A stretch of DNA of 64,000 nt from Gautieria morchelliformis (GCA_015179125.1 WHVA01000439.1:31959-95958); one strand, 5' to 3'. Counted from the stretch's first letter, positions 1 to 10,989 are shown. Numbers and translations: made by a program. Notes: a model not told the origin generated them from the letters alone.

Positions 1-200
1 TCAAAAAACATATCTGACAACGAACTACAAGGGTGACCAGATATATGATCTTGATGAACGATGAAGCGGGTCCGGAATGTCCGAGTAATAGAGTCGAAAG
101 AACAAGGGAGTAGAACAAGGGGCGGGATGTCGGAAATATCGGAGGGGCAGAAAGTGTTGCGGAACTGAAGGTCGGAAGTCAGAAATGCACGGTTGTAACA
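1..200 (-). repeat. 3' LTR of element G1, cut by window edge
   Basis: Positions 1-200 align end to end with 7288-7488, and both end in TAACA. It is the inner part of the downstream LTR of the minus-strand element. Its outer end lies left of the window. The roughly 5% divergence from the other LTR, almost all transitions, fits an old insertion exposed to C-to-T decay. Confidence 0.93.
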
Positions 201-203
201 GTA

Positions 204-213
204 TCTCCCTTCT
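204..213 (-). other. Polypurine tract of G1
   Basis: On the minus strand a 10-base purine run (AGAAGGGAGA) lies 3 bases from the TGTTA start of the 3' LTR. This is where the plus-strand primer of Ty3/gypsy elements is expected. Its position fixes the orientation of the element independently of the ORFs. Confidence 0.75.
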
Positions 214-326
214 AAGGTCAAGCCCCGCAAGACCACAAGTTGGATCACGTGACCTGTGAACAAACACGTCGGAGTGTGAAAGATAGGCAGGAAGCAAAAC
301 AAAACGCGTCTTCTTCCCAATCCAAC

Positions 327-1572
327 ATGAGCTCCCAATTTTATTTCTCCAAAATGTCCAGTGCTGAGATGCAAAAGCACTTCGACGATATGGTGGCGCA
401 AAAGGAGCTGGCGGAAAAACGAGCGGCCGAGGAAGCTGCGCGGAAAGAGAAGGAACGCCTGGAGGAGGAGCGCAAGGAGGAAGAATGCCGGGAACAGGAA
501 CGGAAGGAGAAGGAAAAGAAAGACCGTGAACGCCGCGAGGAGGAGTCGCGTCTCCACGACGAGCAGCAGACATGGGGCGTGGCTACAAAAGCTGTGGAGG
601 ACAAGGTCGTGACAGAAAAGGCGGGAAAACAACAGGTGAGTCGGAATTGGTGTATGAGATATTCCGAGATTCACGGAAAAATCCTGCCAGAGGATTGTCG
701 AATCCAAGGCGGACTCGGAAAGCACGGCGGAAAGCACGCCGCCCCCAGAGGGCAAGGGGAAACAGAAACAAGTTGCCCCTGTGCTGAATGTTGTTGCGGA
801 ATGGAAATGGAGGGCGGACGAGTTCCAACAGGCCAGGAAGAACAAGCTGGCCCGGATGCTGGAGTTGCGGGAATTGGGACTGGAAAATCCCGTGACTAAG
901 AAGCGGAAAACAAGGGACGGCGAAGAGGAGAAAGCTCCATGTGACACATGCGAGTCCAAAGGCTTGGACTGCGTGTGGTCCACAAATCCGTGGGAAACGT
1001 CCTGTGACCAGTACCAGGACAAGAAGAGGCGCTGCATCGTGGACGGGTGTGCCACAAGGGTGGAGCATAAAAGGCGAAAGGTTGAGACCGAGGGGCCTGA
1101 AACCCCGAAGTCGAAACTGGGACCGAGCGGAGGAAAGTCCGCGGAAGGATTTCCGGTGGCTGGAAACTCGGAGGCAGCGGTCCTAAACCGCTTCACCATG
1201 GCCTCTCCTTTACTCGATATTGCCAAGTCACTGAGGGGTATGTGGAAAACGCAATGCGGAATCCGGAGTGTTCTGCTGGAAATGGTGGAAATTCAACAGC
1301 ATCAGGTTCTTTCGTTCCAGAACCAGATGTCTGTCATGTCGACAGTCCTAGAACAGGTGAACCGGGAAATGCGATGGTGGAATGATTGGGTCCGGGAACG
1401 GATGGAGTTGCGAATGTGGGAGCAGGGGAATAGGGCGGAAGTGGGTCCGAGTGATAGGGCAGAAGCAAGGGACAGGGTGGGGACCGAGTTGGTGAATGTG
1501 GAGGTAGGACATGCGGAAGAAGGGCCGGAAGCGGAGAACGAGGGTGAGGGGGAAACAATGATGGAGGAGTAA
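327..1572 (+). CDS. Antisense accessory protein of G1, coiled coil plus Cys-rich domain (spliced)
   Basis: Two exons, 327-635 and 691-1572, join in frame across a 55-nt intron with a GTGAGT donor and a CAG acceptor, giving 396 residues from the first ATG of that frame. Residues about 10-100 are a highly charged Lys/Glu/Arg coiled coil. Residues 187-223 hold a CX2CX6C group, then C-X2-Y-X6-C in a basic context (KKRRC), then another Cys. This resembles two CX2CX6C half-sites of fungal zinc-cluster proteins in which one Cys has become Tyr (TAC, a G-to-A change). A basic stretch follows, and the C-terminus is acidic. The gene lies between the pol stop (1749) and the 3' LTR and runs antisense to gag-pol, so it is an extra gene of the element and not host DNA. 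Both exons are open although gag and pol are broken. Function is unknown; DNA or RNA binding is only a guess from the Cys and basic residues. Confidence 0.72.
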
Positions 1573-1748
1573 GGATTGAAAAACTTGTAACATCGTTTCT
1601 TGAAGTGTCGGAAATCATAACGGAAAATTAATCGGAATTGTGTTGTGACTTGAGAACTGTAAGAATAAATGAGGGCATTGGAAGTGGGGTCAGAATTGAC
1701 TAGGGCGCGGAAATGGGGCCAGGCTTATCAGGATATGACTTGTGAAAA

Positions 1749-4700
1749 TCAGAGACGAGGAGAGGCGTGGTCTAGTTCCATGGCGGAAATCCACGAGGTC
1801 TCTTTGTCGGTGTTTTCGTAGTCTGCCCACTTGACTAGGTACTGGAGTTGGCAGCGGTATCGTCTGTCGAGCTTGGAATTGAGAATTTCTGAGATCTCAT
1901 ATTCCGGTTCTCTGTCGATGATCACTGGCGGAGGCGGAGGTTGTTCTCTATTCGGAATTGTATTCGGAACTGCTTGCTCAAGCATGGAGATGTGGAATAC
2001 CCGATGTACTGCGCGCATATTGTCAGGAAGTCTGAGAGTGAAAGAATGACTGCTGGCCTTAGCGATGATCTCGTAAGGGCCAAGGTATTTTTCAGAGAGC
2101 TTCTTCGAGGGGCGAGTGGTGCGGAAGTTTTCAGCTTTGACAAATACTTTGTTGCCTATGTTGAATACCGGTTGCGGAAGGTGTTTCCGATCAGCGGAAG
2201 TTTGGTATCTCTTTTGGGCAGCAGAAATGTTCTCTCGGAGGTGCTGGTGAAGGTCGCCGAGTTCCACAACGAAATCTCGGGCTCTTGCATAGGCGAGGTC
2301 GTGTTCAGGGTGGATGGCGAGATTCGGGTGGTAGCCCTTGTTGGCGTAGAAGGGTGAAATTCCGGTGGTAGCAGAAGGCGCCTTGTTGTAGGCAAATTCT
2401 GCGAGTGGAAGGAGGTCGGACAAATTGCTGTGTTGGTAGTTGCAATAGACGCGGAGATACTGCTCAAGGGTCTGATTAGTACGTTCCGTTTGTCCGTCAC
2501 CTTCGGGATGATAACTGGAAGTGAAGTGGAGTTTCATGTCGAGAGCCTTGCCGAGTGTGCGGAAAAAGGATGACACGAATTCTGATCCACAGTCGGAAGT
2601 GACATGGGAAGAGATTCCGTGCTTGGAAAAGACGTGGAGCATGAAGAGTTGTGCGAGCTGGGCGGAAGTGATGGTGTCGTAAGTCGGAATAAAGATGGAC
2701 TGCTTTGTAAGGCGGTCAACGATAACTAGAATGGTATCATATCCAGATGACTTAGGAAGTTTCTCGATGAAGTCCATGGATATCGAATTCCACAGTTGTT
2801 CCGGGATCGGAAGTTGCTTCAGGAGGCCGTAGGGTTTGTGACGTTGGGGCTTGGCTCACATACAGGTGGTGCATGACTTGCAGTAGTCTTGGACCATCTT
2901 GCAGAGAAGAGGCCAAGTGTAGGTAGGTTGGATTATGTCGAGGGTCTTGTTTTGGCCTTGGTGTCCTGAGAGAAGGTGATCATGGCTTTTCTGGAGCATG
3001 CAAAGTCGTAGATCGTTGGTATCTGGAATGTAAATCCGGGACTTGTAACGGAGAAATCCGTCGGAATCGAGGGACCATCCAGGACTGGTTGGGTCATCGA
3101 GGTGGGTTGCAGAGATGGGGTCGGAACGAAGTGCGGAACGGATGTCGGAATGGAGAGACTCGGTGTCCATAATGATTGAGGCGCGGAGTAGCGGAAACTG
3201 CAATGCTGTGGCACGCAGGGATGATGTCAGTTGCTCAGTGGAGAATACTGGGTGGAAATTGTGCGGATTAACGCTGGCATAGTTGCTACTTCCCTCTTTT
3301 GGGTAGACGTCCCAACATCTAGTGAGTGCGTCGGGTTTTGCTCCGAGCTTTCTGGGGCAGAAGCGGATCACCATGTTGAACTGTGAGAGATATTCAGACC
3401 AGTGGACTTGACGGCGAGTAAAAATCTTAGTAGTCGCAAAATACTCAAGGTTTTTATGATCCGTTACAACGTTGATTGGATAAGTTGGACCTTCAAGGTA
3501 GTGTCTCCAGATTTTTAGGGCTTCGAAAATCACAAGTAGTTCCTTATCGTGGACGTCGTAGTTGAGTTCCGGGGCGAAAAAGGTGCAGGAATGGAAGGCG
3601 ATCAGATGAATTTCTCCGTCATTGGGGGAAATGATAGAAAGGATGGCGGCTAGCGCATAGTCAGAAGCGTCGGTTTCGAGTACAAGTTGGGCATCAGGGA
3701 TCCAGAAACTGAGTATAGGAGCCGTAGTGAAGGCCGATTTGAGGGCTTCAAATGTGGAACGGCATTCCGGAGTGAAATTCCATGGGGCACCCTTCCTGGT
3801 GAGACGCGTGAGCAGTGGAACAGTAATGTCGGAAAAATTATAAATGAAATGCCGGTAAAACTTGGCGAAGCCAAGGAAAGACTGTACATCCTTAACACGT
3901 CGGGGTTTGGGCCATTCTTGAATTGCCCTGACTTTGTCCTCTGCCATGGTAAGACCCTTAGGAGAGAGGATGTAGCCAAGGTATTTGACCGTGTTGCGAT
4001 GCCATTCGCATTTCTCTGCTTTTGCGTAGAGGTGGTGTTTGCGTAGACGGCGGAGTACTTCGCGGACATGTTCCCGATGTTTTTCTGGTGTGTCAGAATA
4101 GATGAGGATGTCGTCAATGTAGACTAGAACGCATACGTCGAGGAGGTCGGAAAATATGTCGTTCATAAAGCGCTGAAAAGCGGCGGGAGGATTGGTTAGA
4201 CCGAAAGGCATGACAACCCACTCAAAAGCACCGTAGCGAGTGCGGAAGGTGGTTTTCCACTCATCACCTTCGTGGATGCAGACAAGGTGATAAGCGTGCC
4301 GGAGGTCAATTTTGGTGTAGATCTTCACCCTGCGGGGAGTGTCGAGTAGGTCGGAAATGCGTGGAAGCGGATATTTGTCCTTCTTAGTGAGGGCATTGAG
4401 TCCACGGAAATCAATGCAGAGGCCGAGAGACCCGTCCTTCTTCTTGACGAAAAGGACCTGGGCGCCATGCGGAGACAGCAAAGGGCGGATGAAGCCCATG
4501 TTGAGATGTTCATCGACGAACTCTCAGAGAGTCTGGAGTTCACTTTGTGAAAGGGAGTAGATCGGTCCAAGGGGCGGAGATGCTCCTTCTTCCAAATCTA
4601 TCTTCAAATCGTAAGGTCGATGTTCAGCAGGTTTATCAGCTTTGGCCTTGTTGAACACATCCGGGAAGTCACAATATTCTTCCGGAACTGAGCTCATGTC
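1749..4700 (-). pseudogene. pol: G1 pol: reverse transcriptase, RNase H, integrase, chromodomain
   Basis: One reading frame runs from about 4700 down to 1749, interrupted by TGA stops near 4526 and 2854. Domains in order: RT (KKKDGSLGLCIDF at about 4440; catalytic YIDD at about 4110), RNase H (LETDASDYA, HDKELL, VVTDHKN), integrase zinc finger (HX..HX..CX2C ending near 2858), integrase core with Asp (MDFIEKLP), Asp (TSDCGSEF) and Glu (GQTERTNQ), then a C-terminal chromodomain (EYEISEIL, YLVKWADYE) at about 1880-1780. Chromodomains target these elements to methylated-histone chromatin. The two stops sit where close relatives have Arg, and both are explained by CGA to TGA. The frame differs from the protease frame upstream, so a further indel lies near 4700-4740. 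Confidence 0.93.
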
Positions 4701-5402
4701 GACTGGAGCGGAAGTCGAGGCGGAACAGCCTTGAGTGAAGCCGAATTGGAAAGGTGAAGCTGGAAAACGGTCGTATCTTCTTGCCGTTGCAATACACGGA
4801 AAGCAGTGGTGGAAACGAGCGCAATTCGAGGAGCTTCGAGGGGCGGAGGTGCTAAAGCGGGACTGGAGTGCGGAACTGAGTCCACAAGCGGAGTTGCAGA
4901 AGAGGCCTGAGCCATCCTTGCGGATGACGTCGGAATAGATGGAAGTTGATCTGGGGTACGGAACTGTATCTGACCCAATGCCCAGTTAATCGACGGTTTA
5001 TATGAGGTGAGCCAATTGTGCCCTAGTACAATGGAACAGCTAGCATCTAGCGGAGTAACGTAAAAAATAACTTCATGGTTGTCCCCAGTAGCGAAACGGA
5101 TAGACAGGTCCACGACTTGGGAAATTGCTGTGTTGGATGACCCATCGAAAAGGTGGAGTGGAATTGTCGGAATGTTGCGGGTCGGAAGTTTATGTTTCAA
5201 AACAAAGTCAGAATCGAGGAAACAATGAGTCGAACCAGAGTCGATCAATGCTGTAAACAGGGGTGCGGAAATGGTGTCAGAACTGAGCAGAACTGAGAGG
5301 GAGTCGGAGGACCAAAGAGCGGATGCATTGAGTTTAACCTTGTTAGTCGCACGAATGGGGTCAACACAGCCCTCAGCTCGTGTGGAGGCCGGAGGACTGC
5401 TA
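4694..5402 (-). pseudogene. G1 pol N-terminus with aspartic protease
   Basis: The frame opens at the gag stop and runs to 4694. It carries the retropepsin signature (LIDSGSTHCFLDSDFV, D at about 5245), followed by a conserved dimer-type protease core (VLGHNWLTSYKPSINW). It is in the -1 frame relative to gag and is reached at an A-AAA-AAA run just before the gag stop. It ends at a stop at 4694 while the RT frame continues in another register, so an indel separates protease from RT in this copy. The expected product would be part of a Gag-Pol polyprotein that cuts itself into protease, RT and integrase. Confidence 0.85.
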
Positions 5403-5403
5403 A

Positions 5404-5413
5404 CTATTTTTTT
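5404..5413 (-). promoter_or_regulatory. Candidate -1 frameshift site at the gag stop of G1
   Basis: On the minus strand the gag frame reads GCA AAA AAA TAG. The heptamer A-AAA-AAA is a canonical slippery sequence, and a -1 slip enters exactly the frame that carries the protease. Seen in sequence: heptamer, stop and frame relation. Inferred: that it works as a programmed frameshift; no downstream stem-loop was modelled. Confidence 0.6.
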
Positions 5414-6807
5414 GCATCCGTAGCAGGAGTCGCTTCAGATTTCTCTTCCGTCTTCGCCGCGTGGCCCTTGGCCTTGGCAGCGGAAGCGGAAGCTTGGGTG
5501 CAATCACGAGCGACGTGACCGTCTTTGACGCAGAAAAGGCAAAGGTTGTTGTCCATGCAACGCTGGCGTTCTGCGGGGGTTAGTTTTCCGTCCTTCCCAA
5601 GTTTGTCGGAAAGGTCTGGAGTGCTTTTCCGGGCGTTGGTGTTGGAACCAGAGGCCTGGTTGTTGTGAGGGGTGGAGTTGTTGTTCCGGTTGCCGGAGTT
5701 GGAGCCGGAACTGTTGTTGTTGTTGTTTCCGGAGTTGTTGTTTCCAGAATTAGTCTTCTTCTTGTCTTTGTCAGACTTCTTGTCGGAAGACTTGTCGTTC
5801 TTGCTCTGGGTGGAATTTTTGCGAGCGATCTCGGAATGTCTTTCCCAGTAGCGTGAATCGATGGATTGGGCAAGGTTGCGGAGGTCGGTAAGGGTGGCGG
5901 GCTTTCCGATGCGGGTAATTTCATCCTTGATCCGGGATGGCAAGCCCATGTAGAATTAGCGTCGGAGTGCTGCTTCTCCCCATTGGACTTGAGGAGCAAG
6001 CTGCTGGAATGTGACAATATATTTAGCTATCTTATGAGTGTCTTTCATACAAAGCTTATCGAGTTCATTTTCCGCATCGGCTTCCATATCAAATGGTCCG
6101 AAATTGCTGCGGAGTTCGGAAACGAAGGTGTGGTAATCGTCAGCCCAATCGATGAGGGCGAACGGGTCCATGAGGGCGGGTTCGAAATAGTCGAGAGCCG
6201 TGCCTTGGAGATAGGAAAGGGCGTAATTGACCTTTCGTTCGTCATCGGGAAAGGTGTCGGGACGATCGTGGAAGTTGAGTTGAAGCTGGACCAGAAATGG
6301 CTGGAGCTTCTTGGGGTCAGAACCGTCAAACTGATCTTATTCGTGGACCTTGGTCTTGGGGCGTGGTGGTGCTTGGGCCGGGCACTGGAGTTGTCCGGCT
6401 AGCATGGCGATAGCTTGTGCAAGATCCAGAACTGGTGTGGGTGGAACTGGGTTGGCGGGAATTGGAGGTGGAGGACCGCCTGGAGGACCGCCAGGTGGGC
6501 CGCCATGAGGGCCGCTGGGAGGTGGTCCTGGTGGAGGTGGTGGTGGTGGAGCTGGGCGTCAGAATGACGCTGCTGTTTGTTCGCCGCTGCTGCTCGACGT
6601 GTTTCCGTCGTAGTCGGGATTGTTGTCGGGATTAGCATCGGGAACTTCTTCAAAACATTGTGGAATGGTGTCGGAAAGCTCATTGTCTGCACGAGAGCTG
6701 CTGGAGGGTTCCGTGTGCCTTAGTGCTGCGGATCTAAGACTGCCAAAATAAGAGAGAGCTTCGCCAGCTCCTGCTCGAGCTGAAGTAGCTGTGGTACAAG
6801 GAGGCAT
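5404..6807 (-). pseudogene. gag: G1 gag with zinc knuckle
   Basis: A single frame of 467 codons runs from ATG 6807 to TAG 5404, but it is broken by stops near 6560, 6336 and 5954. The N-terminus is acidic and Ser-rich, then a Pro/Gly-rich linker (about 6545-6460), then the retrotransposon gag capsid region (DPKKLQPFLVQLQLNF; LDYFEPALMDPF), an Asn/Gly/Ser/Lys-rich linker, and a CCHC knuckle (CLFCVKDGHVARDC) near the C-terminus. The stop near 6560 is TGA where CGA would restore Arg, and that near 5954 is TAA where CAA would restore Gln; the one near 6336 needs more than one change. The ORF ends at a run of seven A followed directly by TAG. Confidence 0.92.
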
Positions 6808-6840
6808 AGTGATAGTTATCGGGTGGGAATCAGATAATAC

Positions 6841-7488
6841 TGTTATGTATCGAGATTTCCGCTAAGTCGGAACTGGAAAGGACAGTGGCTTCAACTTATA
6901 GGTTGCGCACCCAATGAACTATCGTCCTAAGTATTTCAGAAATGAGTCGGAAGTCAGAAAGTACTGAACTAAAGGTTGGTCGGAACTTGAGTCAGAAAAC
7001 GGAAGGCAGAAGGCGGAGAGATGGAGGTCTTGCTATACTTGCTGTGCTAAGAACAGGAGATGGAGCGAAGGAAATCAAGTATCGGAGATGATTATCTGAT
7101 TGCAGAATAACAGACATACATGACAGGCTTTTATACAAAGAGCTGAGACAAAAAGTAATGAGAAGGTACTAAGCAAATTCTGGGGGGAGCGGAAGTCGGG
7201 TAAACATGCGTGGGAACTAACTAATTGGGACCAATGGGACTACAAGGGGGGTTCAGGGTAAGGTAAAACAATGGCAAAGAACAAGGGGTCAAAAAATATA
7301 TCTGACAACGAACTACAAGGGTCACCAGATATATGATCTTGATGAATGATGAAGCGGGTCCGGAGTGTCCGAGTAATAGAGTCGAAAGAACAAGGGAGTA
7401 GAACAAGGGGTGGGATGTCAGAAATATCGGAGGGGCGGAAAGTGTTGTGGAACTGAAGGTCGGAAGTCGGAAATGCACGGTCGTAACA
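6841..7488 (-). repeat. 5' LTR of element G1 (648 bp)
   Basis: Starts TGTTATG and ends CGTAACA on the plus strand, giving TGTTA/TAACA inverted ends. Its inner border lies 34 bases from the gag start codon. The outer 201 bases match the LTR part at the left edge of the window. The outer border at 7488 abuts the arm of a hairpin. Confidence 0.92.
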
Positions 7489-7618
7489 GCCCCGCCATGC
7501 ACATGCACGTGGAGTGGGTGCAGTCAAGGAGGCAGTTTGCGGTGATCCACCCATAGACACCTGTGCCATACGTCGTCAGCCAACTGCACCCACTCCGTGC
7601 GCATGTGCATGGCGGGGC
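7489..7618. repeat. Imperfect hairpin, arms about 36 bp
   Basis: Arm 7489-7524 (GCCCCGCCATGCACATGC...) pairs with 7583-7618 (...GCATGTGCATGGCGGGGC) with about three mismatches or gaps. The loop is 58 bases. The left arm begins at the base after the LTR. Nothing coding was recognised. It may be a small fold-back element into whose end G1 inserted. Confidence 0.6.
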
Positions 7619-7796
7619 TCGACATACCCGATCGTTCCTGTCCTCCTCATGGAGGACGGGTACCTCGCCTGGAACCTCACCCACACCACCTTCAATATCA
7701 GGCTACTCTTCTTGTGCAGCACCTGGTGATATAAATCTGAGCGGGCGGAAGGCACACAAGTGTTCCAGACAGAAGACCACGTCGCAGCTAGTGTCC

Positions 7797-8430
7797 TCAC
7801 ATGCGTCGAAACCCAAATGCACACCTTTGTGAGCCTAATGGCATGAACCGACCCAAGGGGTCATTTGTGTGTACCTTCACCTTGAACTGAGAGGAACACT
7901 TACGCCAACTCTTCCTTACCATGCCTTTCTTGTAGGCACCTTCACTGCCTGCCCTATTGCGTTTCACCTCTCTGGCAGCGTCATTCTCTTTCTCTTCGAG
8001 AACAGTAACACACCCTGCTCGCTCGAAAACATGGTTGGAACACCATAGAATTGGGTTCCTAAAAGCACCTGACATGTGTCTTGTGCCCTCACTGCCTGCG
8101 CGACCCCTTTGCGGGTTCCTTATCTGGCCATTTTCCTTTTCCTGGGCAGTCAAAAGAGGACTGGCTTGTACATGTGAGCGGTCGGATTGTTCATGCATCA
8201 CCAGACTTTGTGCACCTCCCAGTCTGCATCTGGGAGGTTCCTGACCTTAGTGTACAATTGCAGGGCTTTGCAAAACCACATGTGCTGTGTGATCCCTTGC
8301 GATGTGCACCGCATTGTCAAGTGCTCCAAGCACCTTAGCTTGGCTCACAAGATTGTTCACAGCAGGCTGGTCATCTGGCTTGAGTATACGCAGTGATCCT
8401 ATGGGTATGAACAACTCTATAGTTGGTTAC
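7797..8430 (-). pseudogene. Unrecognised protein remnant
   Basis: A minus-strand frame from about 8430 to 7797 has one internal TAA at about 8255 and otherwise reads like a protein segment (LRILKPDDQPAVNNLV, then AKVLGALDNAVH). The last 134 codons contain two related segments (RGRAGSEG and RNRAGSEG), caused by a degenerate direct repeat in the DNA. I do not recognise a family. It lies directly upstream of and antisense to the LINE fragment and may be a host gene remnant or part of another element. The 7619-7796 stretch shows nothing identifiable. Confidence 0.25.
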
Positions 8431-8460
8431 AAGGACGACACGGGGGAGATGAAGTGAGGT

Positions 8461-10346
8461 GAGGGCAAGATATCAGCGACCAGACCCATAGAGCGAGGCA
8501 TGGATCAGGGTTGCCCCCTCTCCGTGATCGCGTACCAGTTCTACAATGCGGACCTGCTCAACATTGTGCAGAGAAAGAGAGGAGAGGGCTGTGAGGGATT
8601 CGTAGACAACACGACCTTAACAGCGGAAGGGAAGGACCTACCTGAAACCTTCAGTAGGTTGACGGATATGATGGTAAGGACCGAGGGAGCATATGACTGG
8701 GCAGAGGAGCATCAGTGCCAATTTGTGGTGGAAAAATTCGGGCTGATGGGGCTTCCCAGAAGAAGAGAGAAAGACCCAGCGAGGCTGAGGAAGACCAGGC
8801 CAATGGAGAGACCCTCAATAAAGATAGGGAGACATGTGGTGGGGCCCACAGTGACATACAAGTTCCTGGGGGTGATAATGGACCAGGAACTGAGATTCAA
8901 GGAGCACATCAATTACGCCTTGAAGAAAGGGGAAGCGTACATAAGTCAATACAAGAGACTAGCGAAGCCCTCGAGAGGGATAGTAGCTAAGTACATGAGG
9001 ACATATTATCTGACGGTCGCGATACCGAGAATGCTGTATGCCGCTGACGTCTTCCTCACGCCAGCAACAGATAGGGCCAAGGGTACGAAGGGGTTCGTGA
9101 ACAAACTAGGCAGAATCCAGAGACAAGTCACACTAGACATCACGGGAGCACTCAAAACCACTGCCACCGACACACTCGACGTGCATGCTAATCTCCTCCC
9201 GTTCCCACTGCTGGTGACAAAGCTAGTACACAGGGCAGCAGTGTGGCTGGCGTGCCTACCCCAGAGTCATCCTCTAGCAGAGAGGATGAGGAGAGCAGCA
9301 AGGAGGTACGTCAAGCGACACAGGTCCCCCCTTCACGAGATGATGCACACTTTCGAGCTAAACCCAGATACGAAGTGGTACTCAGGCCCAAATGGATGCC
9401 GGCATTCAGCGCAAGGATCCCGCCAACCAAAGAAAAATCCAAAGAAGAGATAGGTGCAGACAGAACAGAGGTAGTGGTGTACACGGACGGGTCGTGCATG
9501 GAAGGCGGTGTAGGGGCGACCGCAGTGATGTACAGAAACGGGAGAGAATGCAGGTCAGCAAGGTTGTACACGGGTCCAGAAAGCGAACACACCATTTTCG
9601 AAGCCGAGCTAGCAGGAGCGGCCATAGGAGCAAAGATGCTGAGCATGGAGAGGGGCGGGAGATACACAATAGCCCTGGACAACCAAGCGGCGATCCAGAC
9701 AACCAGGAGGGAGCATGCCATTCCCGGTCAGTACCTCGTCAACGCAGTGCACAAGCAAATCCAAGGTGTAGTTCAACAACAAGCAGGAGTCAAGGTGACC
9801 ATGAGATGGGTGCCGGGCCACGAAGGAATACAAGAAAATGAGAGGGCAGACGAGGAAGCAAAAAAGGCGCCGTGCGGAGAGACCAGTGAAGAAAGAGATA
9901 TACCAATCGAGTGCCAGGGAACACTACCTGTGAGCAGGGCGGCTGAGATCCAGAGACATGATGCAAAGCTGAAGCAAAAAGCAAGGGAAATCTTTGCTAA
10001 GTCCCCCAGAGCTATGCGCACACACGAAATTGACCCCACTATGCCGTCGGCAGCGTTCGTGAAAATTATGAAGAATATGCTGTGCAAACAAGCCAGCCTG
10101 CTCGTGCAGCTGAGGACAGGACACATACTCTTGAACAAACACTTACACAAGATAGGAAAGGCGGGGTCACCCCTGTGCCCAGCATGCAGAAACGCGCAGG
10201 AGACAGTACAGCACTACTTGTTCCAGTGCCCAGCATACAGGGAGCAGAGGAAGAGGCTGGAGACAAAGCTGAAAAGAGGTGCAAGATCCGTAAGGACGCT
10301 GCTAGGAGTGCACAAAGCGCTAGAACATCTATTCGGGTATATATAG
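8461..10346 (+). pseudogene. LINE ORF2 C-terminal half: RT, RNase H, CCHC
   Basis: The first part (8461-about 9370) holds RT palm motifs: a DQGCPLS turn followed by YQFYNADLL, then the catalytic box, here FVDN where the family has YVDD or FVDD, then the YKFLGVIMDQELRF thumb region. After a frame change near 9370 the second frame (to 10346) carries RNase H with TDGSCMEGG, FEAELAG, ALDNQAA and NERADEEAK (all four acidic residues present), then a C-terminal CCHC (CPACRNAQETVQHYLFQC). The order RT, RNase H, CCHC is that of the fungal Tad1/I-type LINEs. The catalytic Asp-to-Asn change, the frameshift and the missing N-terminus make it dead. Confidence 0.88.
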
Positions 10347-10636
10347 GACACAAAGCGGTTTGAGAATCAGTATGGAGACATCACACTACCGCCGGCAAAA
10401 GAGAACAAGGGGAGAAGAGCATGCAGAAGACAGCGCAGAGAGAGGAGACGCTAATCACACACCTCACCCACAAAGGCACAGACACACTCGGGGCCATGCC
10501 CCTCAAGCATAAGCAGAGATAGAGGTCTAAAGGAGAGAGGGAGGAAACACAATGAAGAAAATGTATATACCATCTTACATAGGGCGCCGCCCCAAAAGAC
10601 GTAAAATGGGAAGACAAAAAAAAAAAAAAAAAAAAC
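8461..10636 (+). mobile_element. 5'-truncated Tad1-like LINE with poly(A) tail
   Basis: The segment starts inside the RT domain and ends in 21 A residues at 10616-10636. This is the structure of a non-LTR retrotransposon truncated during reverse transcription. No target duplication was found around it. After the last ORF ends (10346) there is a 3' UTR of about 270 bases before the tail. Confidence 0.88.
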
Positions 10637-10989
10637 CAGTCTCAGACACCAACACCTGTATCCTGGACCATAGTACAGGCCCCTGCCTGTGATTGACGGT
10701 GACCATTATTATTTATACTATATTTGCAAATGTGCATGTTGGAGTGCTATTTGGCACTGAGGCATCCTGAGCCTTGATGTCAGGTGGTCCAGTGTGTAAG
10801 GATGTGATGATGGTATGGTATGCCTCGTAGCGTTTGCAAATAACCTAACCAAACATTTCCTTCAGACCAGGTCAGGATCCCAGGCACACAAACCCCACAC
10901 AGTTCCTCTCCATGTTCTCAGCCAAGCCCATCCCTCCATATTCCTCAAGATGCAATTCTCCAATCTGCACCTAGTGGACATATATATAC
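10637..10989. other. No gene recognised
   Basis: Between the LINE poly(A) tail and the first unit copy there is no convincing ORF, repeat end or RNA gene. The sequence is moderately AT-rich. Confidence 0.5.

Larger units (their letters stand above)
1..7488 (-). mobile_element. Ty3/gypsy chromovirus, decayed (element G1)
   Basis: The element reads right to left: 5' LTR 6841-7488, gag 6807-5404, pol 5400-1749 (protease, RT, RNase H, integrase, chromodomain), an antisense spliced gene at 327-1572, a polypurine tract next to the 3' LTR, and 3' LTR sequence at 1-200 that continues off the left edge. The visible 200 bases of the left LTR match 7288-7488 with about 10 differences, 9 of them transitions, so the insertion is not recent. 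Gag and pol contain several premature stops and one internal frame change, so this copy cannot make its own proteins. No tRNA-like primer binding site was recognised just inside the 5' LTR. The target duplication cannot be checked because the left end is outside the window. Confidence 0.95.

Noticed and set aside
781-1572. A stand-alone gene starting at GTG 781
   Set aside because: The frame is open further upstream to 658, and joining to 327-635 through a good intron gives a continuous protein, so 781 is not the start.
7221-7569. Hydrophobic minus-strand ORFs across the G1 LTR
   Set aside because: They lie within LTR sequence and the hairpin, and similar frames at 25-573 arise from the other LTR copy.
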